Source: an uncultured Collinsella sp. | GTDB taxonomy: Bacteria; Actinomycetota; Coriobacteriia; Coriobacteriales; Coriobacteriaceae | Length of the DNA stretch: 64,000 bases | Direction: 5' to 3' | NCBI GenBank assembly: GCA_900544865.1 | Contig: UQXA01000007.1 | Span: 10,723 to 74,722, forward strand | Program-made: the position numbers and the translations under genes | Part shown: in pieces, positions 30,171 to 38,048 of the stretch | Position numbering within the stretch: the stretch's first letter is position 1 | How the letters are laid out: each line of letters begins with the position of its first letter | The notes under the pieces: generated by a model | What the model saw: the letters and a program-made list of their open reading frames with translations, nothing else | Database searches by the model: none | What the model was told of the DNA's origin: nothing

Positions 30171-31274
30171 CTAGATGCGAACCGGCATGACCAGGTACAG
30201 GTAGTTGATCTTGTCGTAGGACTTGAAGATGCCCGCCTGCGAGTAGCTCTTGAGCTCCAGCGTGATCTCCTTCTCCTTGGACAGGGCATTGAGGCAGCCG
30301 AAGATGTAGTGGTAGTTGAAGGCGATGGTACCCGACTCGCCCTCGGCCTCGACATCGATCGTCTCCTGCGCAAGGTCCTGGTCATTGGAGATGGAGGACA
30401 GGCCCATCTGCCCGTTCTCGACATCGATCTCGAACTTGACGGCGGGGTTGGCGCTCGCGATAACGGCCACGCGCCTGAGGGCGGCGTTAAAGGCGGCGAC
30501 GTCGATCTTGACGCTCGTCACGCACGAATCGGGGATGAGCTGCTTGTAGTTGGGGTACACGCCCTCGATGCGGCGCGACACGTAGGTGGTGTTGCCGGCC
30601 TCGAAGACGACCTGGGTGTCGGTAGCCCCGATCATGATGGTCGCCTGGCTGGCCATGATGTTCAGTGCGTCGTTAAAGGCGTCAGCCGGAACGTTGAGCT
30701 CAAAGGAGCCTTCGAGGGTCGAGGTCTCGACCTGCGTATCGCACACGGCCAAACGGAAGGAATCGGTCGCCACCAGGCGCACGGTGTTGTTCTCGACCTT
30801 CATGTGCACGCCACCCAGGATGGGGCGGGCCTTGTCGGTCGAGGTGACGCGCCACACGCGGCCGACCATCTCGGACAAGATATCGGTCGGCAGTTCCACG
30901 GCGCTCTCGATGGCATAGGCCGGAAACTCGGGGAAGTCATTAGCATCGAGCGTGTTCAGGCGGAAAGAGCTCTTCTCGCAACCAATCAGCACCTGGCGCT
31001 CGGACAGCTCAAAGGTGACCGGGGCATCGGGGAGGGTCTTGGTGATATTGGAGAGCATCTTACAGGGGATAACCATCTCGCCCTCTTCTTCGACATGCGC
31101 CGCGATGCGATGACGGATCGAGATGGTGTAGTTAGAGGTCTGGAATTCCAAGATGCCGTCTTGGGCCTTAACGAGCACGCCCGACAGGATGGGGAGGGTG
31201 GATGCCGAAGCGACACCCTTCATAACGACGCCGATGGCTTGTGTAAGCGAGCTCTGGCTGACGGTGAACTTCAT
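30171..31274 (-). CDS. dnaN: DNA polymerase III beta sliding clamp
   Basis: The clamp (367 residues) tethers the polymerase. Three clamp domains are seen, beginning MKFTVSQSSLTQAIGVVMKG and ending in YLYLVMPVRI, the classic C-terminal motif. GAAAGG precedes the ATG by nine bases. The dnaN leader overlaps the proposed origin unwinding element. Confidence 0.97.
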   Translation of the reverse strand: MKFTVSQSSLTQAIGVVMKGVASASTLPILSGVLVKAQDGILEFQTSNYTISIRHRIAAHVEEEGEMVIPCKMLSNITKTLPDAPVTFELSERQVLIGCEKSSFRLNTLDANDFPEFPAYAIESAVELPTDILSEMVGRVWRVTSTDKARPILGGVHMKVENNTVRLVATDSFRLAVCDTQVETSTLEGSFELNVPADAFNDALNIMASQATIMIGATDTQVVFEAGNTTYVSRRIEGVYPNYKQLIPDSCVTSVKIDVAAFNAALRRVAVIASANPAVKFEIDVENGQMGLSSISNDQDLAQETIDVEAEGESGTIAFNYHYIFGCLNALSKEKEITLELKSYSQAGIFKSYDKINYLYLVMPVRI

Positions 31275-31512
31275 CTTTTAATACCTTTCTATAGATATAA
31301 ATATCTTAATAATAGTAATAGCACTGACGAAACTGTTGATTACTCCCAAAGACGCAGGTCAGACCCAAAAAGAGAATCGACAGCAACCTGTGTGCAACAG
31401 GGGTGGTTTTCCACGTTCAAAACCTGCGCAAAACTTTTCATCACCGCGGGTTGGGTTTTAGACACCTTATGCCCGTGGTTTCGACAAGTTTTCAACAGGT
31501 GTCTCTATTTCC
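31275..31512. other. oriC unwinding region (dnaA-dnaN intergenic)
   Basis: An AT-rich tract spans 31276-31321. TAATAATAGTAATAG (31307-31321) is five consecutive DnaA-trios (3'-[G/A]AT-5' when read away from the boxes). A box-like TGTTGATTA (31334-31342) follows 12 bases later. Other boxes are TTTTCCACG (31407-31415), TTTCGACAA (31479-31487) and TTTTCAACA (31489-31497). This order of DnaA box, short spacer and trios matches the basal unwinding system described in Bacillus subtilis. Assignment as the origin is strong by context. Confidence 0.8.
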
Positions 31513-33237
31513 CTACGAGCGCAGTGTAATTTTATCGCGCAGCGACTTAAGGTCTTCGGTGACGGTGCGGTCTTCCTGGATCATCTTCTGGACCTTTTTG
31601 TAGCTCGTGCTGACGGTCGAGTGGTTGCGGTTGCCAAATTCGGCGCCCACCGCCGTGGTCGTCATCTCGCACATCTCGATGGCCAGGTAGATAGCGATAT
31701 GGCGTGCTTTGGCGATATTGGCGTTGCGACGCGGGCCGATGAGCTCCTCGTGCGTCACGCCGTACTGCTCTTCGATGACGGACTGAACCGTTTGCACGTT
31801 GATCTTTTTGGCCGATGTGTCGAAGTACTGGCTGGCTATGGCGTCGATATCGTCAAAGGTGAGCTCCCCGCCCTCGCGTTCGCGGTCGCCCGCCTCGCCG
31901 GCGCAGCGCTCGCAGAAACTCTCGAGTTCGCGGATGTTGGTGCCCGACACCTCTGCCATGTGCTTAAAGTGCTCATCGGTCAGGTGCCCGCCGTCGCCCC
32001 CATAGGCCGCCAGCAGCGAGTCGTCGCCTGCCTCGGGAGCGGCGACGATGGTGTTCTCGTAATAGCGCTGCAAGATCTTGTATTTCATCTCGTAGCTGGG
32101 CTCTGCGACTAGGCAGAGCATGCCGGCGTTGAAGCGGCTGGTCAGACGCTCGTCCATGCTCAGGTCCTTGGGGGCGCGGTCTGCCGCGATGACGACTTTC
32201 TTGTTGTTGCGGATGAACTCGTCCATGAGCTGGAAAAAGTAGTCCACGCTCGCGCGCTTGCCGATGATGTTTTGGATGTCATCGATGATGAGCACGTCCA
32301 CGCCGTGGTACGCCTGCATGATGGGGGCGTTGCTCTTCTTTTGGCGGTCGAACTCGGTCATCAGGTCGTCCAGATATGCCTGTGAGTTGGCGTACTTGAC
32401 CTTGATCTCGGGCGACTTCTCGGCGAGCTCGTTTTTGATGGCAAGCAGCAGGTGCGTCTTGCCCAGGCCCGATTTGCCGTAGATGAACAGTGATGTGCAT
32501 GTGCCGCGCTCGTCCGCGAGGGCGGCAAACTTGAGTGCCGAGCGATAGGCATGGCTGTTCTCGGGGCCGTAGACAAAGTTCTCAAAGGTAAATTTTGAGT
32601 TCGCGGCGAGCGGGGCTCCATCCGTATTCTGCTCGGCCGGCACGGTCGGTGCTGGCATGGGTGAAGCGGGGGTCGCAGCTTGCGTGGATTTGGTCGGCGC
32701 TCCGCCCTTCATCTGGTTCATCATGCGACGAAAATCATCGGCCGAGAGCGTGTTCTTGATTGCAATGCCCGAATCCGCGCCCGCCGCTGCGTCGTGAGCG
32801 ATGGGCATGTGCGTGACGGGTGCGTTCGTTGACGTCGCCGCCGCGGTCGGCAACGGCGCCATGGTTTCACGGGAAACATCGCTGTGCAGGTGCTCGATTG
32901 TCGGCACGTCGCTTGCGGAGGCTGGTACCGTCGGGGAAGCAGCGGGAGCCGTGGCGGGCGCCGTCGCGGCAGCGGATTCCGTCGCGGCGCCTTGCGGCGC
33001 CACGATGTCGAGCGCAATCGGTGCAAAGGCGATTTCTTCCAGATAAGCCTCAATAGTCGGCTGATGCTTTTTGAGCTGCGCGATGGCAAAGCGCGAGGGG
33101 GCCTCGATCGTGAGCGTATCTTCGGTCAGGCTTATGGCGCGCGATTGCCCCAGCATGTTGATGAGGCGTGCATCTTGGCCGTCGCGCTGGCAAAAGGCGA
33201 TGGCATCCCCCAGGATGATGCTTGCTTCCTCGTCCAC
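31513..33237 (-). CDS. dnaA: chromosomal replication initiator DnaA
   Basis: DnaA (574 residues) is longer than usual because domain II is an Ala/Pro/Ser-rich linker of about 120 residues (near 85-200). Domain I starts the protein; domain III has FTFENFVYGPENSHAYRSAL, Walker A GKSGLGKTHLLLA and Walker B VDVLIIDDIQNI. In domain IV the DNA-recognition motif, normally GGRDHTTV, reads GNRNHSTV (535-542). The Arg that contacts the minor groove (KARH) is kept. The changed motif fits the non-standard TTTTCAACA boxes around the gene. A parS-like site lies inside the linker coding sequence. Confidence 0.97.
   Translation of the reverse strand: MDEEASIILGDAIAFCQRDGQDARLINMLGQSRAISLTEDTLTIEAPSRFAIAQLKKHQPTIEAYLEEIAFAPIALDIVAPQGAATESAAATAPATAPAASPTVPASASDVPTIEHLHSDVSRETMAPLPTAAATSTNAPVTHMPIAHDAAAGADSGIAIKNTLSADDFRRMMNQMKGGAPTKSTQAATPASPMPAPTVPAEQNTDGAPLAANSKFTFENFVYGPENSHAYRSALKFAALADERGTCTSLFIYGKSGLGKTHLLLAIKNELAEKSPEIKVKYANSQAYLDDLMTEFDRQKKSNAPIMQAYHGVDVLIIDDIQNIIGKRASVDYFFQLMDEFIRNNKKVVIAADRAPKDLSMDERLTSRFNAGMLCLVAEPSYEMKYKILQRYYENTIVAAPEAGDDSLLAAYGGDGGHLTDEHFKHMAEVSGTNIRELESFCERCAGEAGDREREGGELTFDDIDAIASQYFDTSAKKINVQTVQSVIEEQYGVTHEELIGPRRNANIAKARHIAIYLAIEMCEMTTTAVGAEFGNRNHSTVSTSYKKVQKMIQEDRTVTEDLKSLRDKITLRS
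32873..32888 (+). other. parS-like site within dnaA
   Basis: GGTTTCACGGGAAACA differs from TGTTTCACGTGAAACA at two positions. It lies in the poorly constrained DnaA linker, where a ParB site could be tolerated. Confidence 0.45.
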
Positions 33238-33252
33238 TGTCTCTCCCGTTCT

Positions 33253-34605
33253 TTAGCTCTGAGCTCGCACGCGAGCGGCGCCGAGTTCGGTCAGATGGTA
33301 TTTCTGGCCATGCTTGATGACCAAGCCGGCCTGCGCCAAGTCATTGAGCGTGCGTGACCAAGTGGGGGCCGAGTTTCCAAACGCCCTCGCAAGATCGGTT
33401 GCGCCGCACGCTTGATTTTGCGCCAGATAGCCCAGCGCGGCGTTGCCGCGATCGCTTACGAACACGTCCGGTTGTGGCTGTGCATACTGATTTACTGCAT
33501 TAGGATACATCATTTGAGCTGCTGGTTGTTGAGAACTCTGCGTCGGCGGCATTTGCTGTTGAAAACTTTGAGGCCACTGTTGGTAAGGCTGCGGAGGCGT
33601 CTGCTGGGCCCAGGGGTTGTACTGCTGCTGCGGCATCTGCTGGTACGGCTGCTGATATCCCTGCTGGTACTGCTGCGGGAACTGCTGGCCATACCCCAGT
33701 GGCGGCATCTGCTGATATGGATATCCCTGTTGGTACGGCTGATAGCCCATTTGCTGGCCACCCGGTGCTCCCGTCGCCTGCTGCATTGCTGCTGCATCCT
33801 GATCAGCCAGCGGCATGGCCTCTGGCATGTTTGGCGGCATCGACATAGATGCCGCCTGGGGTTCTTGTGTGGGAAGCATTCCGGGCTGCTGCATCTGTCC
33901 CACGGGGGGCTGCATCTGCTGCGTTGCCACGGGCTGCTGCGCAAAAGCTCCCGGCAGGGGATATGTGGGCTGCTCCGTCTCGGGCCGCACGGCAGCGCCG
34001 CGTCCGCCGGCACGCTCGATTTCCTGCACGCGTTTAGGGTTCAGGCTTACCGTAACCACGGTGCCGTTGCCCATGTTGTCCTCGATGGATACGGCACCGC
34101 CGGCGTTTTCCAAATACTCCTGCACCATGGGAAACCCTGCTCCGGTTCCACGGATATAGCGCTTCATCTTGCTGTTTGCGCTGGTAACGCCAAAGTCGAA
34201 AGCACGTTCCTTGTCGTCGATGCCGGGTCCTTGGTCAGCAAAGCGGATGGTGTCTCCGCCGTCCAGAATCGAGATGATGGGCTCGGCAAAGTGTGCGTGG
34301 ATAAAGTTTTCGACAATCTCGCGGATGACCATGAGCGAGATATGGCCACCTTGTTCTTTCATGCACTGGTAGACGGTGTTGGTCGTCTCTTCCAAATACG
34401 TGCGGACATCTTGCGGATCAATGACGATCACCCGCGGTGTCGACAGCATGTCGTCATAGACGGCGATGCGCGCGGCGTACATGGCTTTTGGCGCCTGCGT
34501 GGTCGTCTGCTCGCCTTCCGCACGCTCTTCGCGCACGCCGGTGATGTGCTCGTTGTCGTGTGCCGGGTCTCCGGAATCGACCATGGTGTAAAAGTCGTCA
34601 GACAT
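33253..34605 (-). CDS. GHKL ATPase with Gln-rich linker and winged helix, adjacent to origin
   Basis: Three parts are seen in 450 residues. At about 65-190 is a histidine-kinase-like ATPase fold: an N-box REIVENFIHAH (E96/N100/H103), a G1 box DQGPGID (124-130) and a G2 box GTGAGFPMV (153-161). Residues ~200-365 are a low-complexity, prion-like segment rich in Gln, Pro, Met and Tyr. At ~383-450 is a winged-helix-like domain (AALGYLAQNQACGATDLARA; LIKHGQKYHLTELGAARV is the wing-like end). There is no phospho-acceptor His domain. It lies 15 bases upstream of dnaA on the same strand. It may be a nucleotide-sensing regulator of initiation or of the dnaA operon; its function is not known to me. Confidence 0.85.
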   Translation of the reverse strand: MSDDFYTMVDSGDPAHDNEHITGVREERAEGEQTTTQAPKAMYAARIAVYDDMLSTPRVIVIDPQDVRTYLEETTNTVYQCMKEQGGHISLMVIREIVENFIHAHFAEPIISILDGGDTIRFADQGPGIDDKERAFDFGVTSANSKMKRYIRGTGAGFPMVQEYLENAGGAVSIEDNMGNGTVVTVSLNPKRVQEIERAGGRGAAVRPETEQPTYPLPGAFAQQPVATQQMQPPVGQMQQPGMLPTQEPQAASMSMPPNMPEAMPLADQDAAAMQQATGAPGGQQMGYQPYQQGYPYQQMPPLGYGQQFPQQYQQGYQQPYQQMPQQQYNPWAQQTPPQPYQQWPQSFQQQMPPTQSSQQPAAQMMYPNAVNQYAQPQPDVFVSDRGNAALGYLAQNQACGATDLARAFGNSAPTWSRTLNDLAQAGLVIKHGQKYHLTELGAARVRAQS

Positions 34606-34848
34606 GCCGCTCGCAATCTTTCAAAAGGTTTCGAACAAATAGTAGCTCACCGTGCAACGTTTCTCATCTTTCGACAACTTTTCAAAACTTGTTGAAAACT
34701 TTGGAAAACGGGCGAAAAGTTCTCAACATTGCCAACATGACCTGTTGAAAACTCGATGAAATATCGTGAAAGGTTGCCATGAGGCGCAAATTTCGGTTGT
34801 GCTTATGGGGGAACCGTGTGAACTGCGCAACCTTTTACCTTTGATTTC
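34606..34848. other. second DnaA-box cluster, upstream half of the origin
   Basis: TTTTCAACA occurs twice on the minus strand (34690-34698 and 34743-34751). TTTCGACAACTTTTCAAAA (34669-34687) matches 17 of 19 bases of the composite TTTCGACAAGTTTTCAACA in the dnaA-dnaN gap. TCTCAACAT (34720-34728) is another weak match. No trio run is seen. With the 31.3-31.5 kb cluster this suggests a bipartite origin flanking dnaA and the GHKL gene. Confidence 0.65.
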
Positions 34849-34878
34849 TTGACATTTGAACATTGATTTCCCTACAAT
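34849..34878 (+). promoter_or_regulatory. promoter of rpmH
   Basis: TTGACA (34849-34854) and TACAAT (34873-34878), 18 bases apart, lie about 72 bases before the rpmH start. Confidence 0.8.
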
Positions 34879-34950
34879 CTTCAAGCTCACGTGTCTATAT
34901 CTGCGTCCGCGTCCCCGCGGACACTCGAAATGCAGCAGGAGGAACTTAAG

Positions 34951-35085
34951 ATGAAGCGTACGTATCAGCCTAATAAGCGTAAGCGTGCCAAGACCCATGG
35001 CTTCCGTGCCCGTATGGCCACTAAGGGTGGTCGTGCCGTGCTCGCCCGTCGTCGTGCCAAGGGCCGCAAGCGTCTCACTGTCTAG
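34951..35085 (+). CDS. rpmH: 50S ribosomal protein L34
   Basis: This 44-residue basic protein begins MKRTYQPNKRKRAKTHGFRA and ends GRKRLTV, as in other L34 proteins. AGGAGGAA lies before the ATG. It starts the plus-strand operon rpmH-rnpA-yidD-yidC-khpB. Confidence 0.98.
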   Translation: MKRTYQPNKRKRAKTHGFRARMATKGGRAVLARRRAKGRKRLTV

Positions 35086-35105
35086 CAGCGATACACACAT
35101 CTCGC

Positions 35106-35444
35106 ATGAAGACTATTAAGTCTCGGCAAGATTTCGAGCATGTGTTCAGTCAGGGGCGTCGTTTCAATCACCCTCTGATTCGAATGACCATATGTGAATC
35201 GGTTGGCGAAGGCGACTCCGGAAGGGTCGCCTTCGTTGGTGCTAAGCGACTCGGTTGTGCCGTCGTGCGCAACCGATCTAAGCGTGTGATGCGCGAGGCC
35301 GCCCGCAGCTGCGGATTTCCCGTTGCGGGTTATGACATCATCTTGTTTGCAACTCCCAAGACGAGGGTTTCCTCGCCGCAGGAGATGGACAAGGCGTTGC
35401 GTTCGCTTATGAAGCGCGCCGGCGTTGCCGGGGAGGAGCGATGA
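35106..35444 (+). CDS. rnpA: ribonuclease P protein component
   Basis: RnpA (112 residues) helps the RNase P RNA bind pre-tRNA. GRVAFVGAKRLGCAVVRNRS is followed by KRVMREAARS, which contains the conserved RNR-type motif. It lies 20 bases after rpmH and overlaps yidD by four bases. Confidence 0.95.
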   Translation: MKTIKSRQDFEHVFSQGRRFNHPLIRMTICESVGEGDSGRVAFVGAKRLGCAVVRNRSKRVMREAARSCGFPVAGYDIILFATPKTRVSSPQEMDKALRSLMKRAGVAGEER

Positions 35445-35665
35445 GCAATCACGTTTTGCGACGTGTTGCCATCGCTCCTATTCGCATATATCAACAGGTT
35501 ATTTCGCCCTTATTGCCTGACGCCTGCATTTATTACCCAACGTGCTCGCAATACGCCGTCCAGGCGATTGAGAAGCACGGTGTTTTGAGAGGCTGCTGGC
35601 TTGCCGTGAGGCGCATCGCTCGCTGCAATCCCCTGCACGTCGGCGGTTATGACCCTGTGCCCTAG
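35441..35665 (+). CDS. yidD: membrane protein insertion efficiency factor YidD
   Basis: The 74-residue protein has YQQVISPLLPDACIYYPTCS, RCNPLHVGGYDPVP and conserved cysteines, as in the YidD family, which aids YidC-dependent insertion. The start codon overlaps the rnpA stop, giving translational coupling. Confidence 0.95.
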   Translation: MSNHVLRRVAIAPIRIYQQVISPLLPDACIYYPTCSQYAVQAIEKHGVLRGCWLAVRRIARCNPLHVGGYDPVP

Positions 35666-35694
35666 TGGGCACTCGCTATCGGAGGAAAACTTAC

Positions 35695-36465
35695 ATGTGG
35701 GATTGGATCGTTAACATCCTTTTCGAGCTGCTCAAGCTCATCCAGACCTTTGCGGTCGACTGGGGCCTGTCCATCATCATCCTGGTGGTCATCATCCGTC
35801 TGCTGCTGACGCCGCTCATGCTCAAGTCGACCAAGTCGACGGCTCGCATGCAGGTGCTGCAGCCCAAGATGCTCGAGATCCAGGAGCGCTATGCCGACGA
35901 TCCCCAGCGTCAGGCCGAGGAGATGCAGAAGTTCTACAGCGAGAACAAGTTCAACCCCATGGCTGGCTGTCTGCCGCTGCTGATTCAGATGCCTATCCTG
36001 TTCGCCCTGTTTACATTGCTGCGCAACCTGCCGCAGTACTTTAACGACGGCACGTTCTCGTTCTTCAACATCCTGCCCGACCTGACCACCACGCCGAGCG
36101 CTTCCTTTGCCGATGGCTTTATGGTTGCACTGCCTGCGCTGGTTTGCCTGATCCTGTTCGCCGTCCTGACCCTGATTCCGCAGCTCTATATGTCGCGCAA
36201 CCAGACCGGCCAGCAGGCTCAGAGCATGCGTATGATGGCCGTTGTCATGACGGTCATGATGCTTTGGATGGGCTGGAGCCTTCCCGTTGGTGTTCTGCTG
36301 TACTACGACGTCTCGTCTGCTTGGCAGGTTATCCAGCAGATTTTTGTGACGCAGAAGGTCATCGACAAGGCGAAGGCCGATGAGGAGGAGCGTCTTAAGA
36401 ACGCTCCGCTGCAGGTTGAGGTCACTCGTCGCGAGAAGAAGCCGCGCCCGCACAAGAAGAAGTAG
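35695..36465 (+). CDS. yidC: membrane insertase YidC/Oxa1
   Basis: YidC (256 residues) inserts and folds membrane proteins. After a first membrane segment comes the conserved WGLSIIILVVIIRLLLTPLM, then the cytoplasmic hairpin (MQVLQPKMLEIQERYADDPQ) and CLPLLIQMPILFALFTLLRN. It lacks the large periplasmic domain of Gram-negative YidC and has no lipobox. The C-terminus is Lys/Arg-rich. The ATG at 35695 is preceded by GGAGG. Confidence 0.95.
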   Translation: MWDWIVNILFELLKLIQTFAVDWGLSIIILVVIIRLLLTPLMLKSTKSTARMQVLQPKMLEIQERYADDPQRQAEEMQKFYSENKFNPMAGCLPLLIQMPILFALFTLLRNLPQYFNDGTFSFFNILPDLTTTPSASFADGFMVALPALVCLILFAVLTLIPQLYMSRNQTGQQAQSMRMMAVVMTVMMLWMGWSLPVGVLLYYDVSSAWQVIQQIFVTQKVIDKAKADEEERLKNAPLQVEVTRREKKPRPHKKK

Positions 36466-36482
36466 TGGGATATCAATCTTAT

Positions 36483-36494
36483 TTAGGTACCTAA
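36483..36494. promoter_or_regulatory. 12-bp palindrome TTAGGTACCTAA upstream of khpB
   Basis: This perfect palindrome, followed by C, sits between yidC and khpB and recurs at 39988-39999. Its half-site also forms the spaced repeat at 18297-18321. It is a candidate protein-binding site of unknown function. Confidence 0.4.
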
Positions 36495-36509
36495 CTTTTG
36501 GAGTACGTT

Positions 36510-37079
36510 ATGTCTGAAGAGATCATCGAGGATATGCTTGAGGAGGTTGCCCCGCAGGTCGCGGGCGATTATCCCGAGATTGCACAGCGCTACAAGGCTG
36601 GTGAAGAGCTGACCGATGAGGAGCTCGACACCATTGCCGATGTTGCGATTTCCATCCTGCGTTCCATCCTTTCGCACTTCGATGCCGCCAACTCTCCTAT
36701 CGATGAGTATGAGGGCGACGAGGGTGAGCTGATTTTGGATGTAACGGCTCCCGACCTTGCTGTTCTCATTGGCCGTCATGGTCGCACTCTTGATGCTCTT
36801 CAGGTTATGTTCTCTTTGCTGGTGAGCCGCAAGCTTGGCTTTAGGTATCCGGTTGTAGTGGACGTCGAGGGATACAAGAGTCGCCGTCAGGATAAGGTCG
36901 CCTCCATGGCTCAGTCTGCTGCCGAGCGTGCCATCCGCACTCATAAGAGTGTTTCGCTTCCGCCCATGAATGCCTACGAGCGCCGACTGGTTCACATTGC
37001 ACTTCGTGGCAACGATGCAGTCGATACTCATTCTGAGGGTTCTGACCCTGATCGCCATGTGGTGATTGTTGCTCGATAA
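36510..37079 (+). CDS. khpB: KH/R3H RNA-binding protein (Jag/KhpB)
   Basis: The 189-residue protein has a KH domain with VLIGRHGRTLDALQVMFSLL (near 85-105) and an R3H domain with MNAYERRLVHIALRGN (near 155-170). KhpB works with KhpA in RNA binding and cell-shape control in Firmicutes. The N-terminal Jag domain of those proteins is absent, replaced by ~60 acidic helical residues. The ATG at 36510 has GGAG before it; the in-frame TTG at 36498 is part of that site. Confidence 0.92.
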   Translation: MSEEIIEDMLEEVAPQVAGDYPEIAQRYKAGEELTDEELDTIADVAISILRSILSHFDAANSPIDEYEGDEGELILDVTAPDLAVLIGRHGRTLDALQVMFSLLVSRKLGFRYPVVVDVEGYKSRRQDKVASMAQSAAERAIRTHKSVSLPPMNAYERRLVHIALRGNDAVDTHSEGSDPDRHVVIVAR

Positions 37080-37097
37080 TCTACTCGAGCTTATGCT

Positions 37098-37130
37098 AAG
37101 GGGACGTGGTTTCCACGTCCCCTTTTTTTT
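37098..37130 (+). terminator. intrinsic terminator of the rpmH operon
   Basis: AAGGGGACGTGG / CCACGTCCCCTT with a TTT loop is followed by eight T residues in total. Confidence 0.92.
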
Positions 37131-37176
37131 GTCAAAAGTTCTCGATACACTGATTTTTGTCAGAAAGGAGCTTTCG

Positions 37177-37914
37177 TTGTTAGTACTTACTGATCAGCAG
37201 GCTGACGAGATGTTGAGTCGTCTAACTTCCTATTGCAAAGAGTATTCCTTGAGCGTAACTGATGTTGAGCTGAGGAAATGTATTCAGCATTTGGATTTGG
37301 TTCTAGAAACTAATAAGACAACCAATCTCACCCGTATTCTTAACGTAGAAGATGCTGCAGTACTTCATATCCTCGACTCACTTGTTTTGCTCCCCTATAT
37401 CAACAAGGCTCCTGAGGGAGCTTTGCTCGATATGGGAACAGGTGCGGGCTTCCCTGGTATTCCATTAACCATAACCACGCATCGTAAAGCTACTTATATT
37501 GACTCTGTTGGCAAGAAGGTTGATGCGGTTAATTCCTTTGTCCATGCTCTTGGATTGAAACATGCTCATGCGGTTCATGATCGTCTTGAAGAATATGCTC
37601 GAAGCCATAAGAAGCAGTTCTCTGTTGTAACCGCCCGCGCACTGGCCTCTCTACCGATTCTTGTTGAGTATGCGGCTCCGTATCTGAAGGATGGAGGGCT
37701 ATTTGTTATAACCAAGGGCAATCCTTCGGATGAGGAGCTTGCTTCCGGCATGTCAGCAGCTAAGATTTGCGGCTTCACTTTGCTTCTGAATGACGCAATT
37801 GATTTGCCTGAAGGCTTGGGTCACAGGGAGTTCATTGTTCTTAAGAAGAGTCATCCAGCATCTGTCTCATTGCCTCGTGCAAATGGCGTGGCAAAGAAGA
37901 ATCCGCTTGCCTAG
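37177..37914 (+). CDS. rsmG: 16S rRNA (guanine527-N7)-methyltransferase RsmG
   Basis: RsmG (245 residues) methylates G527 of 16S rRNA with SAM. The SAM motif LLDMGTGAGFPGIPLTI lies at about residue 85 and VVTARALASLPILVEYAAPYL at about 150. The start is a TTG at 37177 with AAAGGAG six bases upstream; an upstream reading would cross the terminator at 37098-37130. Base composition drops clearly from here to the end of the parB block. Confidence 0.93.
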   Translation: MLVLTDQQADEMLSRLTSYCKEYSLSVTDVELRKCIQHLDLVLETNKTTNLTRILNVEDAAVLHILDSLVLLPYINKAPEGALLDMGTGAGFPGIPLTITTHRKATYIDSVGKKVDAVNSFVHALGLKHAHAVHDRLEEYARSHKKQFSVVTARALASLPILVEYAAPYLKDGGLFVITKGNPSDEELASGMSAAKICGFTLLLNDAIDLPEGLGHREFIVLKKSHPASVSLPRANGVAKKNPLA

Positions 37915-37915
37915 T

Positions 37916-37931
37916 TGTTTCACGTGAAACA
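37916..37931 (+). other. parS site 1
   Basis: TGTTTCACGTGAAACA matches the bacterial parS consensus exactly. It lies between rsmG and parA. Confidence 0.95.
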
Positions 37932-37954
37932 TAATGGATACTAACAACTTGCAG

Positions 37955-37970
37955 TGTTTCACGTGGAACA
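37955..37970 (+). other. parS site 2
   Basis: TGTTTCACGTGGAACA has one mismatch to consensus and is 39 bases from site 1. Confidence 0.9.
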
Positions 37971-37993
37971 TGGCGGTTGATATCGATTCGGAA

Positions 37994-38009
37994 TGTTTCA
38001 CGTGAAACA
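37994..38009 (+). other. parS site 3
   Basis: TGTTTCACGTGAAACA is an exact match and is 39 bases from site 2. The regular 39-base spacing places all three sites near the same helical face every ~3.7 turns. Confidence 0.95.
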
Positions 38010-38048
38010 TCCTCCGTTTGACAGCTTTAATACACACCAGGAGGGACC

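Noticed and set aside
34891..34950. N-terminal extension of L34
   Set aside because: The frame continues upstream, but AGGAGG precedes the ATG at 34951 and the family begins there.
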